A DNA stretch of 64,000 bases from Paraburkholderia dilworthii (GCF_000472525.1 NZ_AWZT01000019.1:56799-120798); one strand, 5' to 3'; shown: positions 1 to 8,790, numbered from the stretch's first letter. Program-made: numbers and translations. Notes: generated by a model from the letters alone, not told the origin.

Positions 1-339
1 AATCGGGCAGTAAGAAGTGGGGCGCTTTTTACACAGCGCTTCGAGAATGCGGCGCGTTTTGCGGCCGCTGCCGCTGCCGAGTTCGGCGACGGTTACGTCG
101 TGCGGAAGATGCTCGACGATGTCCGCCGCGTGCTTCGCGAGCAGCCGCTCCTCGGCGCGTGTCACGCCGTATTCCGGCAGCACGGTGATCACTTCGAATA
201 ACGCGGAACCCACTTCGTCGTACAGATACTTCGAGGGCAACTCTTTCTGCGGCGCGTGCGTGAGGCCGGCGCGGACGTCGGCGGCGAACGCGGAGCGTTG
301 ATCGGGCGATGCGTCGTGCGAGAGGGCTGGCTGGGTCAT
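1..339 (-). CDS. egtD: EgtD-like L-histidine N-alpha-methyltransferase, N-terminal part (cut by window edge)
   Basis: Only the first 113 codons are inside the window; the gene runs off the left end. The translated minus strand contains KYLYDEVGSALFEVIT and LPEYGVTRAEERLL, followed by the SAM-binding ELGSGSGRKTR. This order is typical of the Methyltransf_33 (DUF2260) family, which includes EgtD, the enzyme that trimethylates histidine to hercynine in ergothioneine synthesis. The ATG is preceded by GGAGCCAGC, an acceptable ribosome site. The usual partner EgtB would lie beyond the window, so the ergothioneine assignment rests on the family alone. Other members of the family methylate unknown substrates. 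Confidence 0.82.
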   Translation of the reverse strand, partial: MTQPALSHDASPDQRSAFAADVRAGLTHAPQKELPSKYLYDEVGSALFEVITVLPEYGVTRAEERLLAKHAADIVEHLPHDVTVAELGSGSGRKTRRILEALCKKRPTSYCPI

Positions 340-766
340 GCTGGCTCCAGTAGTCACATTCGATGAGCGGGATGGGTGGCCGGAGGCCGGCACGCTGATC
401 AAGTGATCGATGCGTGCCGCGAAGGAAGCGGGTCCGTTGATGCGGGCTCGGCTAGTTGATATTGCAAAGGCTTGTCGCAAAGGCTATTTGCAAACGCTGC
501 GGCAATACTCCGAAGCAAGATTCGCGCTTGAGCGACGGAGATGCCTCGCCAAACGCGCGCTGGCTTGCCTCGCGCGCGTGAAGTTATGTTCTAGTTCATC
601 GACGCGCGATCTGCACGGATTAATTGTTGCCGTGCGAACAACGGCGGATGCATGGCGTGCGGATGCTGCGCCGATATCCGGCTAGAATGCCCGGCTTGCA
701 TCGCCGGATACAACTACTAAAAAGCGGCGCGCGGATACGCGCTGCGGCTCAGGACCTTCACTTCCA
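340..766. other. Intergenic region between egtD and rarD, no gene seen
   Basis: About 430 bases with no reading frame that looks like a protein; the open frame from 410 has arginine- and alanine-rich shadow composition. It should hold the promoters for the leftward egtD and the rightward rarD, but I found no convincing -35/-10 pair. A short GC-rich dyad occurs around 675-700. Confidence 0.4.
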
Positions 767-856
767 ATGACAATTAGAATCGCGGTGCGCCACCATGTCG
801 TGCCGCATGCGCCCACGCCGCACGACGAAGCTCTCGCGCAGCGGGGCGCACGATGA
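767..856 (+). CDS. Possible 29-residue upstream ORF overlapping rarD start
   Basis: A 30-codon frame starts with ATG after AGGACC and ends with TGA inside an ATGA that also supplies the rarD start codon. The peptide is histidine- and proline-rich with no recognisable domain. The arrangement would allow translational coupling to rarD. It could equally be chance open frame in GC-rich DNA; ribosome profiling or conservation in relatives would decide. Confidence 0.25.
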   Translation: MTIRIAVRHHVVPHAPTPHDEALAQRGAR

Positions 857-1743
857 ACCCCTATTCGCCGAAACGCGGCATTGCCTTATCCGTTAGCGCC
901 TGCGCGATGTTTGCGCTGCTATCGGCCTACGCGACGCTGCTCGCGCCGCTCAGCGGCCTGGACATTTTCGCGTGGCGTATCGTCTGGACGGTGCCGGGCG
1001 CACTGTTACTCGTTGCGTCGCGCAAACGCATGCCGATTCTGCGGCAGCTTCTTTACCGGATGGTGACGCAGCCCTCACTCGGCGTCGCGATGCTCGCTGC
1101 CGCCGCGTTGCTCGGCGCGCAATTGTGGGTGTTCCTATGGGCGCCGCTGCATGGACGCATGCTTGAGGTATCGCTTGGCTATTTCCTGCTGCCGCTGGTA
1201 ATGGTGCTGGTTGGGCGCTTCTACTACCATGAGCGCCTCGACGGTTTGCAGTGGGCAGCGGTGACAAGCGCGGCCCTCGGTGTGGGCCATGAACTCTGGG
1301 TGACGGGCGCTTTCTCGTGGCCGACGCTGCTCGTCGCGCTCGGCTACCCGCCGTACTTCGTGTTGCGGCGCAAAATCAAACACGATTCGCTCGCGTTGTT
1401 CACGGTCGAAATGATCCTGCTGTTGCCTGTCGCAGTGGCGATGATCGTTAGCGGCGGCTCGCTGGCACTCATCTCCGGACGCCTCGACATGTGGCTCCTG
1501 CTGCTGCCGGGGCTTGGCGCGTTAAGCACGCTTGCGCTGGCTTCGTACCTGAGCGCAAGCCGCTTGTTGCCCGTCGCGTTGTTCGGCATCCTCGGCTATG
1601 TTGAGCCGGTATTACTCGTGCTCGTGTCGGTCACGTTGCTCGGCGAAACGTTAAGCGCCGCGCAATTGGGCACCTATATCCCGATCTGGATCGCGGTCGT
1701 GTTGACGGCGTTGCACAGCATGCGGCTCGTGCGCTTCGGGTAG
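853..1743 (+). CDS. rarD: EamA-family transporter RarD
   Basis: A 296-residue integral membrane protein with about ten hydrophobic segments. The start (KRGIALSVSACAMFALLSAY, then DIFAWRIVWTVP) matches the RarD branch of the drug/metabolite transporter superfamily, which has two EamA repeats of five helices. RarD was named after a chloramphenicol-sensitivity phenotype; its substrate is poorly defined. Length is normal for the family. GGGGCG lies just upstream of the ATG. The gene stands alone, and the next gene converges on it from the minus strand. Family placement is firm, substrate unknown. Confidence 0.85.
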   Translation: MNPYSPKRGIALSVSACAMFALLSAYATLLAPLSGLDIFAWRIVWTVPGALLLVASRKRMPILRQLLYRMVTQPSLGVAMLAAAALLGAQLWVFLWAPLHGRMLEVSLGYFLLPLVMVLVGRFYYHERLDGLQWAAVTSAALGVGHELWVTGAFSWPTLLVALGYPPYFVLRRKIKHDSLALFTVEMILLLPVAVAMIVSGGSLALISGRLDMWLLLLPGLGALSTLALASYLSASRLLPVALFGILGYVEPVLLVLVSVTLLGETLSAAQLGTYIPIWIAVVLTALHSMRLVRFG

Positions 1744-1782
1744 CACTGGGACCGAATCGGCGACGACGGCTCACTACGGGCT

Positions 1783-2322
1783 CTACTTGTGTGCCGCCGC
1801 GCGCTCTTCGTGAATGCGCGTCGGCCCCACCTCGCGCTCTATCGCTTCACGCAGCGCGGGCCGCCAGCCGATGCCGAACAACGCTTCGGCCAACACGAAC
1901 AGCGGTCCGATCAGAAGGCCGATCACATCGTCGACGAAAGCTGGCTTGCGATGCTCGTAGGCCACGTGGCCAACAAACTGAAACACCCAGCCCACCACGA
2001 AGAGCCCCGCGCCGGTTGCGAGCCAGATCAACGTGGACTGCGCCGCAATCCACTGGCCGAACGCGATGCACAGCGCGGACACCGCTGCCATCATCAAACC
2101 GAGCGGCACGTCGAGCACCAGGTAATACAGCGTGGCCGCGACGAACAGCAGCGATGCCGGCGATAGCGTCAACGGCAACGCGGCGAGCGCAAAAACCGGA
2201 CGGCTCAGCAGCACCGCCAACGCCAGCACGATCATCGGAATGCCAATGAAATGCGTGGCGATATTGCGCCGGTCGCGATGGTAAGCCGCATATTGCGTAA
2301 GCTGTTGCGTCAGCGTTCTCAT
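1783..2322 (-). CDS. Mpo1-like (DUF962/YGL010w family) membrane protein
   Basis: A 179-residue protein with several hydrophobic helices. It opens with QYAAYHRDRRNIATHFIGIP and later has QFVGHVAYEHRKPAF, the two conserved histidine-containing blocks of the DUF962 family. The yeast member Mpo1 is an Fe(II)-dependent dioxygenase in alpha-oxidation of 2-hydroxy fatty acids; bacterial members are presumed to act on lipids but are little studied. The start was set at the internal ATG because GAGGAGCGGCATCC directly precedes it; the longer open frame upstream lacks such a site. It is transcribed divergently from the Crp/Fnr gene. Confidence 0.75.
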   Translation of the reverse strand: MRTLTQQLTQYAAYHRDRRNIATHFIGIPMIVLALAVLLSRPVFALAALPLTLSPASLLFVAATLYYLVLDVPLGLMMAAVSALCIAFGQWIAAQSTLIWLATGAGLFVVGWVFQFVGHVAYEHRKPAFVDDVIGLLIGPLFVLAEALFGIGWRPALREAIEREVGPTRIHEERAAAHK

Positions 2323-2412
2323 GGATGCCGCTCCTCGGTCAAAGCCAGCATAATCGCGGCGATCGAAATTTGAAACCATCGGGTAGCCGACAATCGGCAC
2401 AGGCGCGATTCA

Positions 2413-3126
2413 ATGACCGCAAGTCTTCCCCGTACTCAGCTTGCCACGCTGCTCGCACATAGCGCATGGTTTCGCTCGGCCCCCGCTGCCTTGCAGGCGC
2501 AATTGATCGACGCCGGCCGAATCGAGCGCCTCGCCGCTGGCGAGCGTCTCTTCACGCGCGGCGATTCGAATGACGGCATCTATTGCGTGCTTGGCGGTCT
2601 CGTGCGAATCGGCGCAGCGAGTGCGGGGGGCAAGGAAGCGCTGCTTGCTGTCGTCGAACCGGTGAACTGGTTTGGCGAAATCGCGCTGTTCGACAATCGT
2701 CCACGAACGCACGACGCATATGCCGAGCGCGATACCGAACTGTTTCATGTGCCGCGCGCTGCACTTGCCGCGATGCTCGAACGCACGCCGGCGCATTGGC
2801 ACACATTCGGCTTGCTGCTCGCGCAAAAACTGCGTCTCGCCTTCGATGCAATAGAAGAAGCCGCGTTGCTGCCGGCCGCGCAGCGCGTCGCGCGTCGGCT
2901 GTTGCTGATGGCGGGCGGATATGGCGAAGCGGGTACCATGCGGCGCGTGATTAACGTGCCGCAGGAAGATCTCGCGATGATGCTCGCGCTGTCGCGGCAG
3001 ACCATCAACCAGGTGCTCAAGCAGTTTGAAACGCAGGGCGCGCTGAAACTTGGCTACGCGGAAATCCAGATAGTTGACGAGCACAGACTTCGCGAGCTTG
3101 CGCAGTTGAACTCAGGTGCGCATTGA
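2413..3126 (+). CDS. Crp/Fnr-family transcriptional regulator
   Basis: A 237-residue regulator. An N-terminal cyclic-nucleotide-binding beta-roll (residues about 20-130, with GERLFTRGDSNDGIYCVLGG and WFGEIALFD) is followed by a C-terminal winged helix with the recognition segment LSRQTINQVLKQFE near residues 193-206. There is no N-terminal cysteine cluster, so it is not an Fnr-type oxygen sensor. The effector pocket lacks the exact E. coli CRP arginine/serine pattern, so cAMP binding is uncertain. It is divergent from the Mpo1-like gene with about 90 bases between starts, which suggests shared or autoregulatory control. Confidence 0.85.
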   Translation: MTASLPRTQLATLLAHSAWFRSAPAALQAQLIDAGRIERLAAGERLFTRGDSNDGIYCVLGGLVRIGAASAGGKEALLAVVEPVNWFGEIALFDNRPRTHDAYAERDTELFHVPRAALAAMLERTPAHWHTFGLLLAQKLRLAFDAIEEAALLPAAQRVARRLLLMAGGYGEAGTMRRVINVPQEDLAMMLALSRQTINQVLKQFETQGALKLGYAEIQIVDEHRLRELAQLNSGAH

Positions 3127-3189
3127 CGGCTCGCACGCGATTTCGGGCGAGATTCCACTGTTACTACAACGCGGCGTGAAAACGCGCAT

Positions 3190-3215
3190 AAAAAAGGCGA
3201 GTCATACGACTCGCC
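3190..3215 (-). terminator. Rho-independent terminator for the 3304-3687 gene
   Basis: A perfect 8-bp stem GGCGAGTC / GACTCGCC with a four-base loop is flanked on the left by six A residues. Read on the minus strand it is a hairpin followed by six U, placed about 90 bases downstream of the leftward gene. Confidence 0.8.
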
Positions 3216-3303
3216 CTCCCTGAACGGCATCGCCCGGCTTCGATTCTCTATTCGACTCTATTTAATGCATGGGTGGCCGGTGCGCGCCGGAACCGTACAC
3301 GTG

Positions 3304-3687
3304 TTATTGCGTTTTGGCCGTGTCGGTTTTTGCGCCTGCTGCGTTCATCGGCGCATTGCTGGTCTCTTGCGCGCCGTCTGTTTTCGTTTTCGCTGCGCTG
3401 GAATTCGCCGGGGTCTTTTTCACCGCTTTGTGCTTCTTTGCGGTGTGCTTCGAAGACGTCTTCACGTGCGACTTTGCAGTCGTGCTGGAAGGCGCTTTCG
3501 CTTTAGCGGTGGCCGTGCTGTCATCCGACGCGCCGGTTTGCACGGCGGTGCTTGCTTTCAGGTTCGCCTGGCCGGCGGGCTGCGTCTGCGCGGGCTGTGC
3601 GGTTTCGGACGGTGCCGGTGCGGCCGTTTGAGCGAACGCGGTCGACACGAGCAGAGCGGAAGCGAGAGCGGCGAAAAGCGTCTTCAT
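3304..3687 (-). CDS. Small exported Ala/Thr/Lys-rich protein
   Basis: A 127-residue protein with a clear signal peptide (MKTLFAALASALLVSTAFA, cleavage after AFA). The mature part is low-complexity, rich in Ala, Thr, Ser, Lys and Gln, and includes a basic stretch around KHTAKKHKAVKK. No domain is recognisable. Such short, disordered, periplasmic proteins are common in Burkholderiaceae and have no known function. AAGGAGTCCCACC precedes the ATG and a terminator follows, so it is probably a monocistronic, expressed gene. Confidence 0.8.
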   Translation of the reverse strand: MKTLFAALASALLVSTAFAQTAAPAPSETAQPAQTQPAGQANLKASTAVQTGASDDSTATAKAKAPSSTTAKSHVKTSSKHTAKKHKAVKKTPANSSAAKTKTDGAQETSNAPMNAAGAKTDTAKTQ

Positions 3688-3876
3688 GGTGGGACTCCTT
3701 GTTGAACCGGTGGATTTCTGTTTCGCGGCTGGATTTGTTCAGCGCTGCCGGTTTAACGCAGTTCGGAAGACAGCAGTTGACGATGCTCTGGTGACAAAAC
3801 GTAACGGCAGAGCCATATCGGGCTGGAGACTACTCTTGCGGTCTTCCCACTCTCGACGCTATGAGCCCTTCAAACG

Positions 3877-4137
3877 TTAGTTGAATGGATTGTCCACGAC
3901 ACCCGGTTTTGCATCCGGTTCGTCTTTCACTTTAGCGGGCAGACCCGGATGCGCATGCAAAGCGGCGACGATTGCATCCACAGCTTCCTTCAATGCGAGC
4001 GCGGCCTTCAGTCCTCGCTGGTCTTGCGTCAGTTCGAGCGTGCCGTTCAGCACGATACGCGTCGTGCCGTTGCTCACGGTCAATGCATCGCCCTGAATGT
4101 TGAGCACGTCGTCGTCGTTCGAATAGGGTTTAAACAC
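3877..4137 (-). CDS. Small protein of unknown function, overlaps nuclease stop
   Basis: An 86-residue protein that begins at a GTG. That codon is chosen because GGGAGGACTC sits eight bases upstream and because GTGTTTAA gives an 8-nt overlap with the TAA of the nuclease gene. The protein reads VFKPYSNDDDVLNIQGDALTV and continues with a strand-rich half and a helical, lysine- and proline-containing tail ending VVDNPFN. It has no signal peptide or membrane segment. I do not recognise a family. The overlap implies translational coupling to the nuclease. Confidence 0.65.
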   Translation of the reverse strand: MFKPYSNDDDVLNIQGDALTVSNGTTRIVLNGTLELTQDQRGLKAALALKEAVDAIVAALHAHPGLPAKVKDEPDAKPGVVDNPFN

Positions 4138-4879
4138 CTTTGAGTCCTCCCGGTCGCTGATCTTTGAGGTTCTCCGGAATGCCCGGAAAGCGAATGCCCG
4201 ATGCTGCTTCGAGTTCGTGAATCGTTCTGATTTCATAGCGATTCGTGGACACATTGTCGACCACGACCGCAAACGCAAGTTGCCGCGAAGGCACGTAGAC
4301 GACCTTGAACAACTGCGTTGGCACGAACACGCGCGTGGGTCCGATAGTCTGCAGTTGCTGGCCGCTGAACATCGGACCGGTGACGACGTACGTGTCGTCA
4401 TATGCCATTGCGATTTTACGCACCGACGTTTCGATGCGTGCCCACAATCGCTGATTGTTCTCGCGATTTTGCGGCACGACGTTCGCGAGTGAAAACGATT
4501 GCTCCATTGCTTGCGCGTTCCAGCGATTGCCCGCGGGGCTCATATGTCCGCGATCGAAGCCGCTGCGTTTGTAATCGGCGAGCGTCGCGCCTTCGCCGTC
4601 GGGCAAGCGCGTGTCTTCGAAGAACTTGTTGGTGCGCACCATGTCTTTGGCGGCTTCGATATGGTCGCGCGTCAGATGTTCGGCGGACCACAACGGACCG
4701 TGCGTAATGCCCGAATGCATGACGGCGAAATCGCTATAGCACAGCATGCGCGTCTTCGGCGCCATCTTCTGATTGGTCAGAAGCGGCCATTGCGCATTCG
4801 GAGTGAACTGGGTGCAGGAAGGCGCCGCAGTTGCGTGAGCGGCAACCGCAACGAGCAGACAGGTGAGCCACTTCTTCAT
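4130..4879 (-). CDS. Secreted DNA/RNA non-specific endonuclease (NUC1 / EndoG fold)
   Basis: A 249-residue protein with an N-terminal signal peptide (MKKWLTCLLVAVAAHATAAP). The active-site block SGFDRGHMSPAGN lies at about residues 106-118, with the general-base histidine of DRGH at 112. It is followed by the metal-binding asparagine region NVVPQNRENNQ and WARIE, the hallmark of the beta-beta-alpha-metal nucleases related to Serratia nuclease and EndoG. It probably degrades extracellular or periplasmic nucleic acid for phosphate or nucleotide scavenging. It is cotranscribed with the overlapping small gene at 3877-4137. All catalytic residues I can identify are present. Confidence 0.88.
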   Translation of the reverse strand: MKKWLTCLLVAVAAHATAAPSCTQFTPNAQWPLLTNQKMAPKTRMLCYSDFAVMHSGITHGPLWSAEHLTRDHIEAAKDMVRTNKFFEDTRLPDGEGATLADYKRSGFDRGHMSPAGNRWNAQAMEQSFSLANVVPQNRENNQRLWARIETSVRKIAMAYDDTYVVTGPMFSGQQLQTIGPTRVFVPTQLFKVVYVPSRQLAFAVVVDNVSTNRYEIRTIHELEAASGIRFPGIPENLKDQRPGGLKGV

Positions 4880-5037
4880 GGGTTAATCGGTGAAAATAGA
4901 GGGGCGCAAAGTATAGCGTTGAGCGCGGCTATTGAGCGATGTAAAACGCGTGGGAGAGCGTAGCGAATCACAGCAATGTGACGCTTGCGAGCGCAAGCGG
5001 GCACATGGTGCGATGTCGCGGCGGCAAATGCGAGAGC

Positions 5038-5065
5038 AAAAAAATGGGCCGCCTTGCAGCGGCCC
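5038..5065 (-). terminator. Rho-independent terminator for the 5246-5605 gene
   Basis: A 7-bp stem GGGCCGC / GCGGCCC with a six-base loop has seven A residues on its left flank, so the minus-strand transcript ends in a GC-rich hairpin plus U-run. The rest of 4880-5245 holds no gene that I can see. Confidence 0.8.
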
Positions 5066-5245
5066 GAATGCGTGGATTTCCGAATCTACGCGCGCAAACT
5101 TAAGGCGAGCTTAAATGCATGTGTCGCGGAAGTTGGCCCGTTAGAGGCTAAGGCGGACATTGCAACCCTGCGGGCAAAACGATCCCACGCGGGCGCCTTG
5201 CAACGCGCGCGTGGGAATTTCGACCGAGCAGGAAAGATGCTGGAA

Positions 5246-5605
5246 TTAATTGCCGAAGACGCTGTTTTCGGCGTGCACGTTTTGACGATCGACAGCTTGC
5301 AAACGCCAGAAGCCGCTCGTCGGCGCGCGGTTGCGCACGGCGGTCCAAGCGGCGTCGCCTTGCGCCGCGCTCACACGCTGCTTACGGTCGACATGCAATC
5401 CACGCAGCGTGCACAACGGCGCGTCCGCACTAGGCGCGCACAGTGTCGTCACGCCGTCTTCGTCGCGTAACTCGCCCCACGGGGGGAGATCGATCCCTTG
5501 ATGCGCTTCCCTCGACCACCGGCGTTGTTCGGTGTCGAGCCATAGCACAGCGTAGTCGTGACTGACGGTGGGATCGGAACCGTTGATGAGGATGGTTAGG
5601 CGCAT
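5246..5605 (-). CDS. Hypothetical protein
   Basis: A 119-residue soluble protein starting MRLTILINGSDPTVSHDYAV. Composition is balanced and protein-like, with several tryptophans (WLDTEQRRW, PPWGEL, GFWRL), but I recognise no domain. The ATG at 5605 is preferred over the TTG fifteen bases upstream because CGGAAC lies at a suitable distance. There is no signal peptide. A good terminator lies about 180 bases downstream, which supports it being a transcribed single gene. Confidence 0.6.
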   Translation of the reverse strand: MRLTILINGSDPTVSHDYAVLWLDTEQRRWSREAHQGIDLPPWGELRDEDGVTTLCAPSADAPLCTLRGLHVDRKQRVSAAQGDAAWTAVRNRAPTSGFWRLQAVDRQNVHAENSVFGN

Positions 5606-5811
5606 ATCAGTTCCGTGCAAAGTACTCAGAATTGCCTTAATAGTCTATGTCGCGGCGCCGGTTATTCAAGGCAAAAGCTAAGAGTCGTGCACGAAAAAAA
5701 CGGACGCGAAAAATGCGCGGCTGTACCATGATTGCGTCGCTGGCTGGCCTTCGCTTTCCACCGCGCGATGTTGCTCATTCGTTGTCCGTGCACCGTTTAT
5801 GGAGACGTGCC

Positions 5812-6486
5812 ATGCAGCATCGATTTCTGCGTTTTCTCGCGTTGACCGCGTATATCGGCGTGGCGCCTGTGACTGGTTTCGCGGCAGATAGTGCGCCGTT
5901 TGCCGCGCCGGCACCGGTCGTCTACGTATCGGACTTCGAACTGGACGTCGCGAACGTCGCGCCGGACAGCGGACCCGGTCAACGCGTGCGCCGTCTGCGT
6001 GGTTTGCTGCCGAGCGGGCCCGGGCCGTTGGGACACGACACGAATCCGCAGGAGCATGCAAAGAACATCGTCGACGAAATGGCAGAGGCGCTCACCGCGG
6101 ATCTGCGCAAAGGCGGCGTCGACGCGCGGCGCACCGCGTCTGGCCAGACTTTGCCAGCCACGGGCTGGCAAGTGCGCGGCGTGTTTTTGAGTGTCGACGA
6201 CGGCAACCGTCTGCGGCGCGCGATGGTCGGTCTCGGCGCCGGTCAGAACGACATCCAGGTCGCGGTCTCGTGCGACAGTCTCGCGTCGGCGAATTTGCCG
6301 CCGCTCTATGAAGCCGTGGAAGAGGCCGACAGCAAGCACGCGCCCGGCGCTGCCATCAAGCTCAATCCCTACGTGATCGCAGCGAAGTTCGTGATGGCAA
6401 GCGGCGACGAGAAGAAGACGATCAGGAAAACGGCTCAACAGATTTCCGATGCCGTAATCGCCCGGCTTCACGCCGCCGCGCAGTGA
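5812..6486 (+). CDS. Exported DUF4410-type protein
   Basis: A 224-residue protein with signal peptide MQHRFLRFLALTAYIGVAPV (cleavage near GFAA-DS). The mature part reads VVYVSDFELDVANV, NIVDEMAEALTADL and GWQVRGVFLSVDDGNR, and ends in KTAQQISDAVIARL, the layout of DUF4410 proteins. These are periplasmic or outer-membrane-associated proteins of unknown role. The start was moved from the upstream open frame to this ATG because of TGGAGACGTGCC and the signal peptide. It converges with the phosphoesterase gene, with three bases between the stops. Confidence 0.75.
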   Translation: MQHRFLRFLALTAYIGVAPVTGFAADSAPFAAPAPVVYVSDFELDVANVAPDSGPGQRVRRLRGLLPSGPGPLGHDTNPQEHAKNIVDEMAEALTADLRKGGVDARRTASGQTLPATGWQVRGVFLSVDDGNRLRRAMVGLGAGQNDIQVAVSCDSLASANLPPLYEAVEEADSKHAPGAAIKLNPYVIAAKFVMASGDEKKTIRKTAQQISDAVIARLHAAAQ

Positions 6487-6489
6487 TCG

Positions 6490-8199
6490 TCAGGCGAGGT
6501 CCAGCGGCGCCGTCAGATCGCCAAGCGGCGCTAGACCGTTGCTTGCGAATGCGCGATCGCGCGCCACGACGCCGTCGAGCGGCGCGAGTCCATGCACGCG
6601 CGTGATCAGGCGAAGAATCGAGTTCGTGTCGTACACGGTGTGATCGACATAGCCTTTTTTGGCGAGCGGTGAAATCACCAGCGCCGGAATCCGCGAGCCT
6701 GGACCCCAGCGGTCGCCTTTAGGCGGTGCGACCGGATCCCACCAGCCGCCGTTTTCGTCGACGGTGACGATCACAATCGTATTCGCCCATTGCGGACCGC
6801 GCTGAATATGCTCGATCACGCGTGAGATGTGCCGGTCGCCCGATTCGACGTCCGCGTAGCCGGCGTGCATGTTCAGGTCGCCCTGCGGCTTGTAGAACGT
6901 GACGGCGGGCAAACGTCCGGCGTCGATGTCGGCGATCAGGCGGTTGGTCGACGCGTCGTTGCCGAGGCCCGCATCGCGCAGATACTTGCGTCGCGCGGCC
7001 GTGCCGGGTGCGTAGTTGGCGAAATAGTTGAACGGCTGATGGTGATACTGGAAGTCGGGCACGGCGCCGGTGTCCTGATGCTCCAACGCGTATTGCCAGG
7101 CGCCGCTGTACCACGCCCAATCGACTCCCTTGTCCGTCAGACGGTCGCCGATCGTCGCGTAGTTTTGCGGCGGCAGCACGCGCGGATTCGACGCGTCGGC
7201 AAAAGCCGGGTTGCCGCCTTGCGCCGGGCGCACGTTGCTCGGCTGATAGGGCGGCGACATGGTGTTCACGGCATAACCGTCGGCGGTGAACGCGCCGTCG
7301 TTGACGAATTTCGGCGGACCGTCGAGTGCGGATGCCGGCGAGTCCGGCGCGAGCTTCAGCCGCTCGCCGGTCAGGTCGTCGCCTTCGACTACCGACACCA
7401 TCTTCTTAGCCGGGCTGTTGTGCACGTCCGGATAGAACGGCGCCTGTGCCGAGATCAGGAAGATATGGTTCAGCCACGAGCCGCCAAACGCAGCCATGAA
7501 AAAGTTGTCGCACAGCGTGTACTGCTGCGCGAGACTCCAGAGCTTCAGCGTATCGGCGGAATTGCGGTAATGCCCCATGACGAGGCCGCCAGAATCGCCC
7601 CACGCCGCAAACTGGTTGTTGCGGCCCGCGTTGATCTGCATCTGGTTCTGATAGAAACGATGCACGAGATCGCGCGTGATGACCCCAGTGGGCAACGGCG
7701 CGCCTTGCGCATCGGTCAGATGGAAAGGCCCGTTGCGCAGATTGCCGATGTCCTTCTGGCCGATCATGTAGCGCTTGCCGTCCACTTCCTGTGCCTGCGG
7801 CACGAGGCCGCCCCAGATCGCCGGCAGGCGCGGCATCGGCGTCTTGCCGTCGCGGTCGAGTTGCAGATAGCGCTCGGCGCTCACTGCATCGAGCGGATGC
7901 TGAATGCCTGGGAAATTGCCATAAAGATTGGCGAAACTGCGGTTCTCCGCGTAGATCACCACGATCCGCTTGACCTGATCGCGCAGCGCGGCGTCGAGCC
8001 GTAAGTCGGCGGCGCTGCGCGGTGCCGCGTCGCTCGCCGTCTGTTCGGTCTTGCAGCCGGCCAGCGCGAGCCCGATGCCGACGGCCGCAAGGCCGGTAAG
8101 CACGCGGCGGCGCTCGGGGTTGTGAGGATCGTCTGCGGCGTTGGAGGCGTTGTCTGTGCTGTCGGAGTTCGGCGGCAGCGAGGAGTCGTGGTCTGTCAT
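6490..8199 (-). CDS. Tat-exported lipoprotein phosphoesterase (AcpA / phospholipase C superfamily)
   Basis: A 569-residue protein. Residues about 30-50 (ERRRVLTGLAAVGIGLALAG followed by Cys) combine a twin-arginine motif with a lipobox, so it is probably folded before export and lipid-anchored. The catalytic domain is the PF04185 phosphoesterase: IYAENRSFANLYG near the start, GSWLNHIFLISAQAP in the middle, then PAVTFYKPQGDLNMH and VTVDENGGWWDPV. This set matches the acid phosphatase AcpA type known from Francisella and Burkholderia. The Asn of AENRSF and the Asp-Glu-Asn of VDENGG are metal or catalytic sites in the family. The likely role is phosphate release from organic esters; phospholipase activity cannot be excluded. 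Confidence 0.85.
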   Translation of the reverse strand: MTDHDSSLPPNSDSTDNASNAADDPHNPERRRVLTGLAAVGIGLALAGCKTEQTASDAAPRSAADLRLDAALRDQVKRIVVIYAENRSFANLYGNFPGIQHPLDAVSAERYLQLDRDGKTPMPRLPAIWGGLVPQAQEVDGKRYMIGQKDIGNLRNGPFHLTDAQGAPLPTGVITRDLVHRFYQNQMQINAGRNNQFAAWGDSGGLVMGHYRNSADTLKLWSLAQQYTLCDNFFMAAFGGSWLNHIFLISAQAPFYPDVHNSPAKKMVSVVEGDDLTGERLKLAPDSPASALDGPPKFVNDGAFTADGYAVNTMSPPYQPSNVRPAQGGNPAFADASNPRVLPPQNYATIGDRLTDKGVDWAWYSGAWQYALEHQDTGAVPDFQYHHQPFNYFANYAPGTAARRKYLRDAGLGNDASTNRLIADIDAGRLPAVTFYKPQGDLNMHAGYADVESGDRHISRVIEHIQRGPQWANTIVIVTVDENGGWWDPVAPPKGDRWGPGSRIPALVISPLAKKGYVDHTVYDTNSILRLITRVHGLAPLDGVVARDRAFASNGLAPLGDLTAPLDLA

Positions 8200-8354
8200 C
8201 GGTCGGTTCCGGAGTGTGCGTGACGAGCGGTCAAGTGCGGCTCGGGGCGGCGCGCGGGACGCCGGCGGAGGCTACGATTCGGCTGAAAGTACGGCAGGAA
8301 GTACTGCTGGCAGCACAACTGAAACACGGCTGAACGGATGCGGCAGTTTTGCAG

Positions 8355-8651
8355 CTAAGGCAATCGGCGCTTCACGCGCCAACTGTTGTGCGTTGCATCG
8401 ACGGCGAGCAGCAGCCAATGCCTTGTGTCGACAGGGTGGCGCTTCTGTGTCGCGTAGCCGTCCACCGTCAGTTCGAGCTCGTCGTGCGCTCGCAGATGAC
8501 ACGTCGCGTTGGCGCCCGAGCCGTCCGCGAATTCGACAACCGCGAGCACCGCGGCGGCGGCTCGTTCCGCCTCCGGCAAATGCGCTATATGCACCGCACA
8601 ACCCGGATAGAGATGCGAATCGGCAACCTGAATCTGCACGGAACTGGGCAT
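8355..8651 (-). CDS. Hypothetical protein upstream of the acid phosphatase
   Basis: A 98-residue protein beginning MPSSVQIQVADSHLYPGCAV. CCGGAGGCC lies seven bases before the ATG and fixes the start; the longer open frame upstream does not look protein-like. The sequence suggests a small beta-rich fold (AVLAVVEFADGS, DELELTVDGYATQ). No family is recognised. It lies 155 bases upstream of the phosphoesterase gene on the same strand and may share its transcript. Confidence 0.65.
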   Translation of the reverse strand: MPSSVQIQVADSHLYPGCAVHIAHLPEAERAAAAVLAVVEFADGSGANATCHLRAHDELELTVDGYATQKRHPVDTRHWLLLAVDATHNSWRVKRRLP

Positions 8652-8790
8652 GAGCGTGGCCTCCGGACGCTTGAGCGGAACGAAGGCGTGGCAGCGAAGC
8701 CTCGCCCAGCGGACCGCATCAAAGCATAGCACCGCAAAGACGCTATCATGCTGATCTGACCTCGATGAACAGCAGAAAACGGCAGCCAAG

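Noticed and set aside
410..685. Open frame of 91 codons in the egtD-rarD gap
   Set aside because: Arg/Ala-rich composition of random GC-rich DNA, no ribosome site, no recognisable domain.
3196..3215. Palindrome GGCGAGTC/GACTCGCC as an operator
   Set aside because: The adjacent A6 run and position after a leftward gene make it a terminator.
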